Source: Bog-532 sp963830385 (lineage in GTDB: Bacteria; Actinomycetota; Actinomycetes; Streptosporangiales; Streptosporangiaceae). Taken from it: 64,000 nucleotides of DNA. The translations under genes were made by a program, and so were the position numbers. Within the stretch, counting starts at the first letter, position 1; the number at the start of each line of letters is the position of its first letter. This document shows, piece by piece, positions 17,685-26,393 of this stretch. The stretch lies in contig CAWHMD010000004.1 of the NCBI GenBank assembly GCA_963830385.1, forward strand, positions 124,001-188,000. Reading direction: 5' to 3'. The notes under the pieces were generated by a model that was not told where the DNA came from, did no database searches, and was given only the letters and a program-made list of their open reading frames with translations.

Positions 17685-20105
17685 CACCGCGTCCGGGGAC
17701 ATCTCGGTGCCCTCGAACACCCGGAAGCAGCCGCCGCCGGCCCGCTTGGCCTCGTACATGGCCAGGTCGGCCCGGGCCAGCAAGCTGGGCAGGTCGCGGC
17801 AGCCGGAGGACTCGGCGATGCCCACGCTCAGCGTGAAACTCACCGGGGACCCGTCGGCGCCCGCCACCCGGGCGGGCGGCCCGGTCAGCACGGCCGCCAG
17901 CTGGGAGGCGCGCGCGCAGGTGGTGCCGGGGATGATGATGATGAACTCGTCGCCGCCGTACCGGCCGGCGATGTCGGCGGCCCGCACGTGCTCCCGGCAG
18001 GACCGGGCCAGGTCGGTCAGCACCCGGTCGCCCACGGCATGCCCGTGCACGTCGTTGATCTGCTTGAAGTTGTCCACGTCGATCATCAGGGCGACGAGTG
18101 GCTGGCCGACCCGCTGGGCGTGCGCGAACGCCCCCTCGGACAGCTCCATGAAGTGCCGCCGGTTGTACAGGCCGGTCATCCCGTCGATGGTGGCCAGCTC
18201 GGCGTACCGCACCGCCAGCCGTCCGTTGTCGCGCATCGCGGCGAACTGCCGGGCGCTGACCAGCAGGGTCAGCACCACCGCGCCGACCAGCACGCCGCCC
18301 AGCGGGTTGAAGGCGACGTGCCGCAGGCCGACCAGCACCAGCAGCAGGTAGCTGCCGGCCACTGCCAGGTAGGGCAGCACACTGGGCCGGGCCGCGGGCA
18401 CGAACGGCAGCGGGCTGCTGTCACCCCCGATCCGGGCCCGCAGCTGGCAGCCGGCCGCGATGAACAGGGTGGTCAGGGCCACGAACCACAGCGTGTCGAC
18501 CGGATCGCCGCCGAGATAGCTGGAGTGCACGGTGATGTAGTCGTAGCTGACGTCGGCCGCCACGTACACCAGCAGCCCGGTGGCGAAGATCCGCAGCGGC
18601 ACCACGGTGCCGCGGGGCGCGCCCCGCCACAGCAGCGACAGCGCGCCGAACAGGAGCAGCATGTCGCCGATCGGATAGGCGAAGGTCACCAGGTCGGGCA
18701 GGTCGAACCCGGCACCCCGGCTGGCCGGTCCGAGCACCAGGTACCAGATCAGCGTCACCCCACCCACGAACACCGTGCCCATGTCCAGCAGCAGCCGCAG
18801 CCGCTCGGACCGGGTGCGGCGGCGCGACGGGAACGTCATCAGGCCGCCGACCGCGACCACGTAGAAGCTCAGGTAGGCGGCGTCGGCCCAGGTCGGATAG
18901 GCCCGCTTGTGCAGCACCACCTCGTAGACCAGCTGCAGGACGTCGCCCAGCATGTACAGGCACGCGGCCACCGTGAGCACCCGCCACGCCCGGCAGGTGC
19001 GCCGGCCCAGGTCCTGCCGCCGGGAGACCATCCAGGCCCAGGCGACCAGGGCCCCGTTCGGCACCAGCTGCGACAGGTCCCCGATCAGGGCCTGATGCTG
19101 GTGGCCGCCCCAGCGGAAGATCTGCCAGAGCCCGTAGGCCACCAGCATCACCGCCGCCATGATCAGGACCGGAGCCCCGACCCGGTCCACCACCTGGCGG
19201 GCCGACCACGTCAGCCGGTGGTATTCCACGTTCAGCCGGGCCCGGCCGGGGCAGCCGGCCTGCCGCATGGGGGCGGGCGGCCCCGGCTGATGGGTGGTCA
19301 CCACCCCCCGGCGCAGCGCCAGCTGGTCGCGTTCGCGCAGCCAGTCCGCGAACACCGCGGCCGACATGGGTTTGCCGAACAGGAAGCCCTGGCCGATGTC
19401 GCAGCCGAGCGCGTTCAGCTCGGACCGCACGGTCTCCGACTCGACCCCCTCGGCCACCACCTTGACCCCGAGCTGGTGGGCGAGGTCGATGCTGGTGCGG
19501 ACGATCGCCCGGAAGCTGGCGTTGCTGGCCATCGGGCGGACCAGGGACATGTCGAGCTTGAGCTCGTTCACCGGCCAGTCACCCAGGCTCTCCAGCGAGG
19601 CGAAGCCGGTGCCGAAGTCGTCCAGCGCGACCCCGACGCCGAACTCGGCCAGCTGGGCGAAGAAGCTCGAGCTGACCGCGACGGTCCGGGTCTGCTCGCT
19701 GACCTCCAGGGTGAGCTTGGGCCCGGGCACCTGCTCACGGCGCAGGAAGCCGGCGATCACGGCCGGGAAGTCCGGATCGGCCACGCAGTCGGGCCCGATG
19801 TTGACCGAAACCGGGATGTCCCAGCCGGCCCGGGCCCAGCTGCGCTGCTGCCGGAGCGACAGCTGGAGCATCAGCTGGGTCAGCTCTGTCATCAGGCCGA
19901 GCCTGGTGGCCAGCGGGGTGAACAGCGCCGGCGCCAGCGTGCCGAGCTCCGGGTGCTCCCACCGGGCGAGTGATTCGGCCGCCACCACCCGCCCGGACGA
20001 CAGCTCGATCTCGGGCTGGAAGTACGTCACCAGCTGCCCGCTCCGCAACGCGTGCGGGAACTCCGCCAGCAGCCGCGCAGCCACGTCTTCGGCCTTGACC
20101 GCCAT
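17670..20105 (-). CDS. EAL-membrane-GGDEF c-di-GMP signalling protein
   Basis: 811 residues in an unusual order: EAL domain first (about 15-255), then seven to nine membrane helices (about 310-600), then GGDEF (about 640-800). The cyclase site is intact (RYGGDEFIIIIPG, preceded by TGLYNRRHFME). The phosphodiesterase signature is altered: EAL reads ESL (VVAAESLARWEHP), although DDFGTGF, KLDMSLV and VAEGVES remain. The likely reading is a diguanylate cyclase with a reduced or regulatory EAL domain. GGAGCGGCGGGG precedes the ATG. It is divergent from the Hsp70 gene across a 300-bp spacer. Confidence 0.92.
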   Translation of the reverse strand: MAVKAEDVAARLLAEFPHALRSGQLVTYFQPEIELSSGRVVAAESLARWEHPELGTLAPALFTPLATRLGLMTELTQLMLQLSLRQQRSWARAGWDIPVSVNIGPDCVADPDFPAVIAGFLRREQVPGPKLTLEVSEQTRTVAVSSSFFAQLAEFGVGVALDDFGTGFASLESLGDWPVNELKLDMSLVRPMASNASFRAIVRTSIDLAHQLGVKVVAEGVESETVRSELNALGCDIGQGFLFGKPMSAAVFADWLRERDQLALRRGVVTTHQPGPPAPMRQAGCPGRARLNVEYHRLTWSARQVVDRVGAPVLIMAAVMLVAYGLWQIFRWGGHQHQALIGDLSQLVPNGALVAWAWMVSRRQDLGRRTCRAWRVLTVAACLYMLGDVLQLVYEVVLHKRAYPTWADAAYLSFYVVAVGGLMTFPSRRRTRSERLRLLLDMGTVFVGGVTLIWYLVLGPASRGAGFDLPDLVTFAYPIGDMLLLFGALSLLWRGAPRGTVVPLRIFATGLLVYVAADVSYDYITVHSSYLGGDPVDTLWFVALTTLFIAAGCQLRARIGGDSSPLPFVPAARPSVLPYLAVAGSYLLLVLVGLRHVAFNPLGGVLVGAVVLTLLVSARQFAAMRDNGRLAVRYAELATIDGMTGLYNRRHFMELSEGAFAHAQRVGQPLVALMIDVDNFKQINDVHGHAVGDRVLTDLARSCREHVRAADIAGRYGGDEFIIIIPGTTCARASQLAAVLTGPPARVAGADGSPVSFTLSVGIAESSGCRDLPSLLARADLAMYEAKRAGGGCFRVFEGTEMSPDAVLPAG

Positions 20106-20307
20106 CCCCGCCGCTCCCGATGACCTTGAAACGCCCCTACCCCTACCCCGGTACAGACACTGTAACTACTTGTGGCCGATCGTGAGCAGTCTGTACCCGG
20201 ATCGCAATCGGGTGAAATCCACGCGGGCCGTTCCCAATGAGGGATTAAGGAGTTATTACCTCGATATCCCAAATTCCCTGGTCTGAAGTGGCCAAAATAG
20301 TGCCGAC

Positions 20308-20378
20308 GGTGCCAACGCGGCGGCCATGATCAGCGTCCTTCCATGGGGCACTTCGGATCGGTTTGCCTCGGAGCGTCC
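20308..20378 (+). promoter_or_regulatory. Leader block shared by the two hsp70-like genes (copy 1)
   Basis: A block of about 70 bp ending 28 bp before the hsp70 start is nearly the same as 30446-30516 upstream of the second hsp70-like gene. Shared pieces include GGTGCCAACGCGG, CCATGATCAGCGTC, GGCACTTCGGATCGGTTTG and GGAGCGTCC. It is better conserved than expected for neutral spacer after gene duplication, which suggests a common promoter or 5' leader control element. Confidence 0.6.
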
Positions 20379-20405
20379 TTGCGCCGTAACTGGAGGGGAA
20401 TCGCG

Positions 20406-22130
20406 ATGCCGGCGTACTGGCTGGGGATCGATCTCGGCACGACCTGCTCGGCCGCGGCCATCTGCTGGCCCGCCGCCGACGGCCTGCAGGTTCAGGTGGT
20501 GCCGCTGAGCGATCATTCCTACGCCATGCCGTCGGTGCTGTTCCTCCCGGGCGATGGCTCGCTGGTGGTGGGGGAAGAGGCGCAGCACCGGGCGCTGGCC
20601 GACCCGTACGGGGCGGTCCGCGAGTTCAAGTCGCGGGTCGGCGACGAGATCCCGCTGCTGGTGGCGGGTTCGCCCTACCACGCGCACGACCTCGCGGCCG
20701 AGTTCGTGAGCTGGCTGGTCCAGTACGTCACCCACCAGGAAGGCGAGCGCCCGGAGGCGGTCGCGCTGACCTGCCCGGCCAGCTGGGGACCGGACAAGGC
20801 GGCCCTGCTGGAGCGGGCCGTCCGCAACGCGGGCGTGCCGAACCTGACGATGCTGACCGAGCCGCAGGCGGCGGCGATCAGCTACGCCGGTTACCAGGAC
20901 CTGCCGCCGGGGGCCACGCTGGCGGTGTACGACCTCGGGGCGGCCCGGTTCGACGTCACCGTGCTGCGCAAGGACTCGCCGACCTCGTTCACCGTCCTCG
21001 GCCGGCCCGAGGGCATCGAAGGCCTCGGCGGCCTCAGCTTCGACGAGGTGATCTTCGAGTACGTCTGCGCGGCGGCCGGCGTCCCGATCGATGAGATGGA
21101 CCTGTACGACCACGGCGTGGCGGCCCAGGTGGCCCAGCTCCGGCGCGAGTGCGTCGAGGCCAAGGAGGCGCTGTCGGCCAGCAACGACGCCATCATCTCG
21201 GTCACCCTGGGCGGTACCCAGCACTGGGTCCGGCTGACCCGGGCCGAGTTCGAGGAGATGATCCGGCCCGACCTCGACCGGACCATCGAGGCGATGCACC
21301 GGGCGTTCGGCTCGGCCGACGTCGTCGCCGCCGAGCTGGCTACGATCCTGCTGGCCGGGGGCTCGTCCCGGACCCCACTGGTCTCGCAGCTGATCGCGGG
21401 CGAGTTCGGGCGGCCACCGGCCGTCGGCACCGACCCCAAGGCCGCGGTGGCGCTGGGGGCCGCGCGGTACTCCGCCCCGGCCGCCGCCGAGGTCCGTGAC
21501 CAGGGCGTCGCGCCGATCCCGGGCGGCGACGGCGAGCGGACGCTGGCCGGCCTGATCGCGCCGTTCCGGCACCCGTCCCGCAAGGCCCTTCTGGGCGCCG
21601 CCGCCCTGATCGTGCTGGTGGTGGGGGGCGGGCTGACCGCGCTGCACACCCCGGTGCTCTCCGGGCTGACCTCGCATCACGGCAGCACGCACGGGGCCAC
21701 GGCCAGCGGTGGGCTCGCCCCCAGCGTGAGCGGTTCCGGCCAATCCCCGACGCCGTCCGTCCAGAGCAGCGCCAGGCCCACCAGCAAGGCGACGGCCGGG
21801 ACCAAGATCACTGGCAACGGCCTCAGCCAGCTGGCCTCCGGGCCCACCTCGGCCGCGGCCGCCGCCGCCCAGGCCAGCAACAAGGTCACCACCCCGGCCA
21901 CCAAGCGCAGCGCGACGAAGCCGCCGGTGAAGACCAGCACCAAGCCGGTCACCCCGCCCACCTCGGCGAAGCCCAGCACCCCGCCGCCGGGCACGACGCC
22001 GACGCCGAGCCCGTCGCCCAGCACCTCGACGCCCAGCGCGCCGCCGACCAGCACCACGCCCTCTCCGCCGGCGGGCAGCACTGACTCCAGCACTGCGACC
22101 CCGAGCACGTCGGGGGTCGCCGGGGCGTGA
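20406..22130 (+). CDS. Membrane-anchored Hsp70-like protein, copy 1 (altered ATP site)
   Basis: 574 residues. An Hsp70/actin-fold ATPase (about 1-370) starts YWLGIDLGTTCSAAAICW and includes the adenosine motif LLAGGSSRTPLVSQL. There is no substrate-binding domain. Instead come one membrane helix (ALIVLVVGGGLTAL, about 400-420) and a Ser/Thr/Pro-rich, probably extracellular tail. The phosphate-2 motif is degenerate: DLGAARFD where Hsp70 has DLGGGTFD, so ATP hydrolysis is doubtful. The start at 20406 follows GGAGGGG. The LuxR regulator begins inside its stop (GTGA). The paralogue at 30547 keeps the canonical motif. Confidence 0.88.
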   Translation: MPAYWLGIDLGTTCSAAAICWPAADGLQVQVVPLSDHSYAMPSVLFLPGDGSLVVGEEAQHRALADPYGAVREFKSRVGDEIPLLVAGSPYHAHDLAAEFVSWLVQYVTHQEGERPEAVALTCPASWGPDKAALLERAVRNAGVPNLTMLTEPQAAAISYAGYQDLPPGATLAVYDLGAARFDVTVLRKDSPTSFTVLGRPEGIEGLGGLSFDEVIFEYVCAAAGVPIDEMDLYDHGVAAQVAQLRRECVEAKEALSASNDAIISVTLGGTQHWVRLTRAEFEEMIRPDLDRTIEAMHRAFGSADVVAAELATILLAGGSSRTPLVSQLIAGEFGRPPAVGTDPKAAVALGAARYSAPAAAEVRDQGVAPIPGGDGERTLAGLIAPFRHPSRKALLGAAALIVLVVGGGLTALHTPVLSGLTSHHGSTHGATASGGLAPSVSGSGQSPTPSVQSSARPTSKATAGTKITGNGLSQLASGPTSAAAAAAQASNKVTTPATKRSATKPPVKTSTKPVTPPTSAKPSTPPPGTTPTPSPSPSTSTPSAPPTSTTPSPPAGSTDSSTATPSTSGVAGA

Positions 22131-24771
22131 CCGCGTCCACCGGGCGGTGCCCGCGAAGTGGCCTGCCCGCCGCGGCGAGCGAGCTGGCCGATCAGATCGC
22201 GGCCGAGCCCGGGGCCGGACTGCTGCTCGACGTGACCGGGCCCGGCGGCTGCGGCAAGACGCCGCTGCTGGAGGTGGCTGCGAGCTGTTACGCCGAAGCT
22301 GGGGTCCCGGTCATCCGCGACGTTGAGGCCACCGGTCCGGCCACGGCTCCCGGTTTCGCGGACAGCGCGGTGCTCATCGACGACGCCCACCGGCTGCAGG
22401 CGGACGACCTGGCCCGGCTGGCCCAGCTCGCCCGGGACCCGGGCCAGCGGCTGATCGTCGCGCACCGCCGCTGGCCGGCCAGCCCGGGCCTGACCGCGCT
22501 GGGCGCCGCGCTGACCGCCCGGCGCCCGCCGGTGGTGCTCGGGCACCTGGACCGGCCGGCCATCGCCGGCCGGGTCGGCGAGCTGCTCGGCACCCCCTGC
22601 CCGGACCCGCTGGCCAAGCTGATGCACGAGCAGACCGCCGGCCTTCCGGTGCTGCTGGACCAGCTGGTCACCGGGCTGCGCGACAGCGGTCAGCTCAGCC
22701 CGGAGGCGGTCCGCCAGCTCCCGCCGCGGGCCCGGCTGGACGTCCCGGCCGGTGTGCGCGAACAGCTCCGGTACATCATCGAGGGGCTGCCCGCCGAGGT
22801 GCGGAACCTGCTGTTCGCTGCGACGCTGAGCGCCGACACCGACACCGGCACCCTCGGTCAGCTGCTGGAGGCCGACGGGCTGGCCGTCGACCAGACCCTG
22901 GCGTCGGCGCAGGCGACCGGGCTCATGACCGACCACGGGGCGGTGGTGCCGCTGGTCGGGCGGCTGCTGCTGCGGCTGACCCCGGCGTCCTACACCAACC
23001 AGGTCTGCGACCGGCTGGCCAGCCTGCAGCTCCAGCGGGGCGGCTCGATGCTCCCCGCCGGGCAGGCGCTGCTGCGGGCCGGCGCCCGCGGCCCGCAGGT
23101 GACCTCGGTGCTGCTGGCGGCCGGCTGCGAGGCGCTCGGCACCTCGCCCGAGCTGGCGAACCGGCTGCTGGCCGCCGCGGCCGCGGCCGGTGCGCGGTCC
23201 CCAGCCCTGCTGACCGGCCGGGCGGACGCGGCCGCCCGCTGCGGACGGTTCGACGAAGCGCTCCGGCTGGCCGACGAGGCCCTGAGCGAGCAGAACGGGG
23301 CGGACCGGGACCGGGCCCTGAGCATCACCGCCGCCGTCCTCGCGCACCGTGGGCTGCTGGCCCGGGCCGGTGAGCTCTACCGCCTGGCCGACACCGACGG
23401 GACCGGGCACCCGCTGGTCGCGGTACCGGTGCTGGCCGGCATCGGCGCGCTCGGCGAGGCCCAGCGGGCACTGGCCGCGGGCGACGCTCCCGGGGGCACC
23501 CCGACCCTGCTCAGCGGGGTAGAGTCGCTGATCGCCCGCGGGGTCACGGAGTCGATCGGCGGATCGCCGGTGGTGGCGCTGTCCCAGCTCAGCCGGGCGG
23601 CAACCCTGCTCGAGCCGGCCGGCAGCACGCCGTTGCTGCCGGACACCCCGGCCGCGCTGGCCGCGCTGGTGGCCATGCACGAGGGTGAGTTCGCGGCGGC
23701 CAGTTCGGTGCTGCGGCGGGCGATCGCGGCCCGTCAGGCGGCAGGCCGGCCGCGACCCGGCACCAGCTGCTGCGGGCGTTCCTGGCCATGACCCGCGGGC
23801 ACACCGCCGACGCGCACGCGCTGCTGGCGGCGGCCGCCGAGGGCCGGGTCCCGCTCGAGCCCCGCGACGAGCTGTTCGCGGCCGCCGTCGAGGTCGGCCT
23901 GGGCCGCCGCGAAGGAGACCTGTCGGCGCTGCGGCAGGGCTGGTCGCGGGCCCGCGAGGCGCTGCGGCAGCACCCCGTAGACCTGTACGTTCTGCTGCCG
24001 CTGGGTGAGCTGGCGGTGGCCGCCGCCCGGCTCAGCGAGCAGTGGTGGATCGAACCGCACCTGCGCCAGGCCGAGGCACTGCTCGGTCAGCTCGGCCAGC
24101 CGCCGCTGTGGTCGGTGCCGTTGCACTGGTACGGCGTCCACGCGGCGATCACCGGCGAGTCCCCGCAGCAGGCCCGGCAGCACGTGTCGGCGCTGTCCGC
24201 GGCCGCGTCGGCCGGCCCCTACCCGGCGTTGCTGGCGGGGGCGGCCAGCTGCTGGATGCGGGTGCTGGCCGGCCGCGCCGAGGTTGACCAGGTGGTGGTG
24301 ACCGCGCGCACGCTGGCCACGGCCGGGCTCGGCTCCGAGGGCGCCCGGCTGGCCGGCCAGGCCGCGATCCGCGCCACCGACCGCAAGGCCATGGCCACCC
24401 TGCTCGAATGCGCCCGCGCGGTCCGGCCAGCGATCCCCGGCGCCCCCGCCCCGGCGGCGGTGCGGGAGGACGCCGCGGAGGTTCGCCCGGTTCAGGCGGC
24501 CCCGGCCGCAGCCCCGGCTCCCCCGGCGACCCGCGTCGCGGCCAACGGCCACGACCGTGCGGTGAGCGTGCCCGATGCGGTGCTCAGTGCCCGCGAACAG
24601 GAGATCGCCCGGCGGGTGCTCACCGGGCAGACCTACAAGGAGATCGGCGCCCAGCTGTTCATCTCGTCCAAGACGGTGGAGCACCACATGGCCCGGATTC
24701 GCCGGCGGCTGGGGTCCTCGAGCCGGCGGGAGCTTTTCGGCCAGCTGCAGGAGATGCTCGGCCCGGAGTAA
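22127..24771 (+). CDS. Large LuxR-family ATP-binding regulator (IniR-like position), apparently frameshifted
   Basis: About 881 residues if one missing base is restored. The N-terminal STAND-type ATPase has Walker A GPGGCGKT (38-45) and Walker B VLIDDAH, then a long helical repeat region, a linker rich in Ala/Pro, and a C-terminal LuxR HTH (LSAREQEIARRVLTGQTYKE, then ISSKTVEHHMARIRRRL). The frame changes between about 23730 and 23760. The first frame ends at 23791 and an ATG at 23788 opens the second frame (ATGA). Codons just upstream of that ATG still encode typical sequence (TRHQLLRAFLAM), which favours a frameshift over two designed proteins. It is coupled to hsp70 copy 1 and faces the iniBAC-like genes. 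Confidence 0.8.
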
Positions 24772-24875
24772 GGGGCCTCCGGCGGGGCACCCTCGGGGTT
24801 GTGCACCCGTTGGCGCCTTTGCGCGGGTTGGGGGCTGCCGGGTGAGGCTTCATGACGCCGGTGAGGCCGGAAAGA

Positions 24876-26384
24876 TCACTGGCGCCGTGACGACCCGTCC
24901 GGGAGCTGGTACAGGATGCCTTCGCAGCTGCGGACCACCGTCCTCGCCGCGTCGGTGAAGGCGCGCGGGTAGACCGGGTGCTCGCTCAGGCGACGCCAGC
25001 GGTCCAGGGTCTCCAGGGTCACCGCCCGCAGGGTCTGGCGGTCGGTGTCGTCGACCAGGCCGAGGCGCTCGGCGGGGGTGACTCCGTTGGCGCCCAGCAG
25101 GCGCTCGGCCTCGGCGCGGTAGGCGTCGGGGATCGTCACCGTCGAGGAGCGGATCGCGGACAGCAGCCGCAGCTCCACGAACTCATGGTTGCCGGCCAGG
25201 ATGCGTTCGATCTCGGTCCGCAGCGCGCGGCTCTGGGGCAACGGCTCGCGCCGGAGCACGTAGTCGACCGCCTGCAGGGCTGACCGGGCCTTGAGCAGGT
25301 CACGGCGCTGCGTGAAGCGGCTTTCGAGCGCGGTCCGCAGCTCATCGAGCCCGCTGCGGCGGACCAGCTCGGCGGCCAGCAGGTCCGGGCTGTCGCTGCC
25401 CTGCCGCACCAAGGTGGTGGCCAGCCGCACGCCGAACAGGCCGAACCGGTCCAGCAACCCCTGCCGAGTGTCCACCGCCAGCAGCGCGTCCTCGCGCGGG
25501 CCGGAGACCAGGAACCGGTCGACCGACAGCAGCAGCGCGTCGGTGTCGTCGCGGGCGGCGGCGGCCAGCGCTACGAACGAACCGAACTCGTCCTGCCGCA
25601 GCGACCGGCCGGCCTGAGCCAGCAGCCCGGCCACCGACACCACGTCCTGGCAGAGGCCGAGCATCCGCGGATCGGACCGGTAGCGGGTGGCGACCCGGCG
25701 GGCGGACTGCAGCGCGTCCAGCCGGCCACCGCCGATCTCGTCGGCCCGGGACAGCACCGCGATCGCGTTCAGGCCGCCCGCCCGGGTCGCGCCGAACTCG
25801 CTGAACGCCTCCAGGAACTCGAAGTCGTTGGCGTGCAGGTGACGCATCAGGTAGACGACCGCGTCGGCGGCGGCCGGTGCATCGTCTGGCAGCAAAAAGG
25901 CCGCCGACCGCTCGGAGTTCTCGGTCGTCATCGACCCGATCCCGGGTGTGTCGATCAGCGTGGTGGCCTGCAGCCGCCGGGACGGCCAGTCCACCACCAG
26001 CCGGTCGACGTCCTCGGCCGGGGTGCGGCCCAGGTCGATGATCAGCCGCCCGTCGCGGCGGCTGGCCGGCAGTGCCCGGGGGGCACCCTGCCGGGGATAA
26101 AGCGTGAGCCGGGGTGAGGGTGCGTACTGGTACCAGGTGACCAGCTTGGTGCACTCGGCCGCGTCGGTGGCGGCCACCATCTCGCCCACCATGGCGTTGA
26201 GCAGCGTCGACTTGCCCGCCTTGACCTTGCCGGCGATGGCCACCCGCAGCGGGGCGTCGATCCGGTCCAGCTCGTCGCGCAGCCAGCGCTGCGCCTGCGG
26301 GGAGCGCTGGTACGCGTCGATGGCCCGTTGCAGCAGCCGCCGGGCGGTGGCGGACAGGTCCGGTGCGCTGGTGTCGGTGGCCAG
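24876..26384 (-). CDS. iniC: Dynamin-like GTPase (IniC-like)
   Basis: 502 residues from a proposed CTG start; mycobacterial IniC is about 490. GTPase motifs: P-loop GKVKAGKST (52-60), G3 DTPGIGS, G4 SRAD. The C-terminal half is helical. No ATG, GTG or TTG exists in frame between the IniA stop (26394) and a GTG at 26243, but that GTG leaves only four residues before the P-loop and removes the first helix (TARRLLQRAIDAYQRSPQAQ). Translation therefore probably starts at CTG 26384, coupled to IniA 9 bp upstream. In IniBAC the dynamin pair remodels or protects the membrane under wall stress. Confidence 0.8.
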   Translation of the reverse strand: MATDTSAPDLSATARRLLQRAIDAYQRSPQAQRWLRDELDRIDAPLRVAIAGKVKAGKSTLLNAMVGEMVAATDAAECTKLVTWYQYAPSPRLTLYPRQGAPRALPASRRDGRLIIDLGRTPAEDVDRLVVDWPSRRLQATTLIDTPGIGSMTTENSERSAAFLLPDDAPAAADAVVYLMRHLHANDFEFLEAFSEFGATRAGGLNAIAVLSRADEIGGGRLDALQSARRVATRYRSDPRMLGLCQDVVSVAGLLAQAGRSLRQDEFGSFVALAAAARDDTDALLLSVDRFLVSGPREDALLAVDTRQGLLDRFGLFGVRLATTLVRQGSDSPDLLAAELVRRSGLDELRTALESRFTQRRDLLKARSALQAVDYVLRREPLPQSRALRTEIERILAGNHEFVELRLLSAIRSSTVTIPDAYRAEAERLLGANGVTPAERLGLVDDTDRQTLRAVTLETLDRWRRLSEHPVYPRAFTDAARTVVRSCEGILYQLPDGSSRRQ

Positions 26385-26393
26385 GATCGGTGC

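Noticed and set aside
20256..23680. Long minus-strand ORFs (about 500 and 670 residues) opposite hsp70 copy 1 and the LuxR gene
   Set aside because: They are Gly/Arg/Gln-rich mirror readings of GC-rich genes, with no family pattern or ribosome site.
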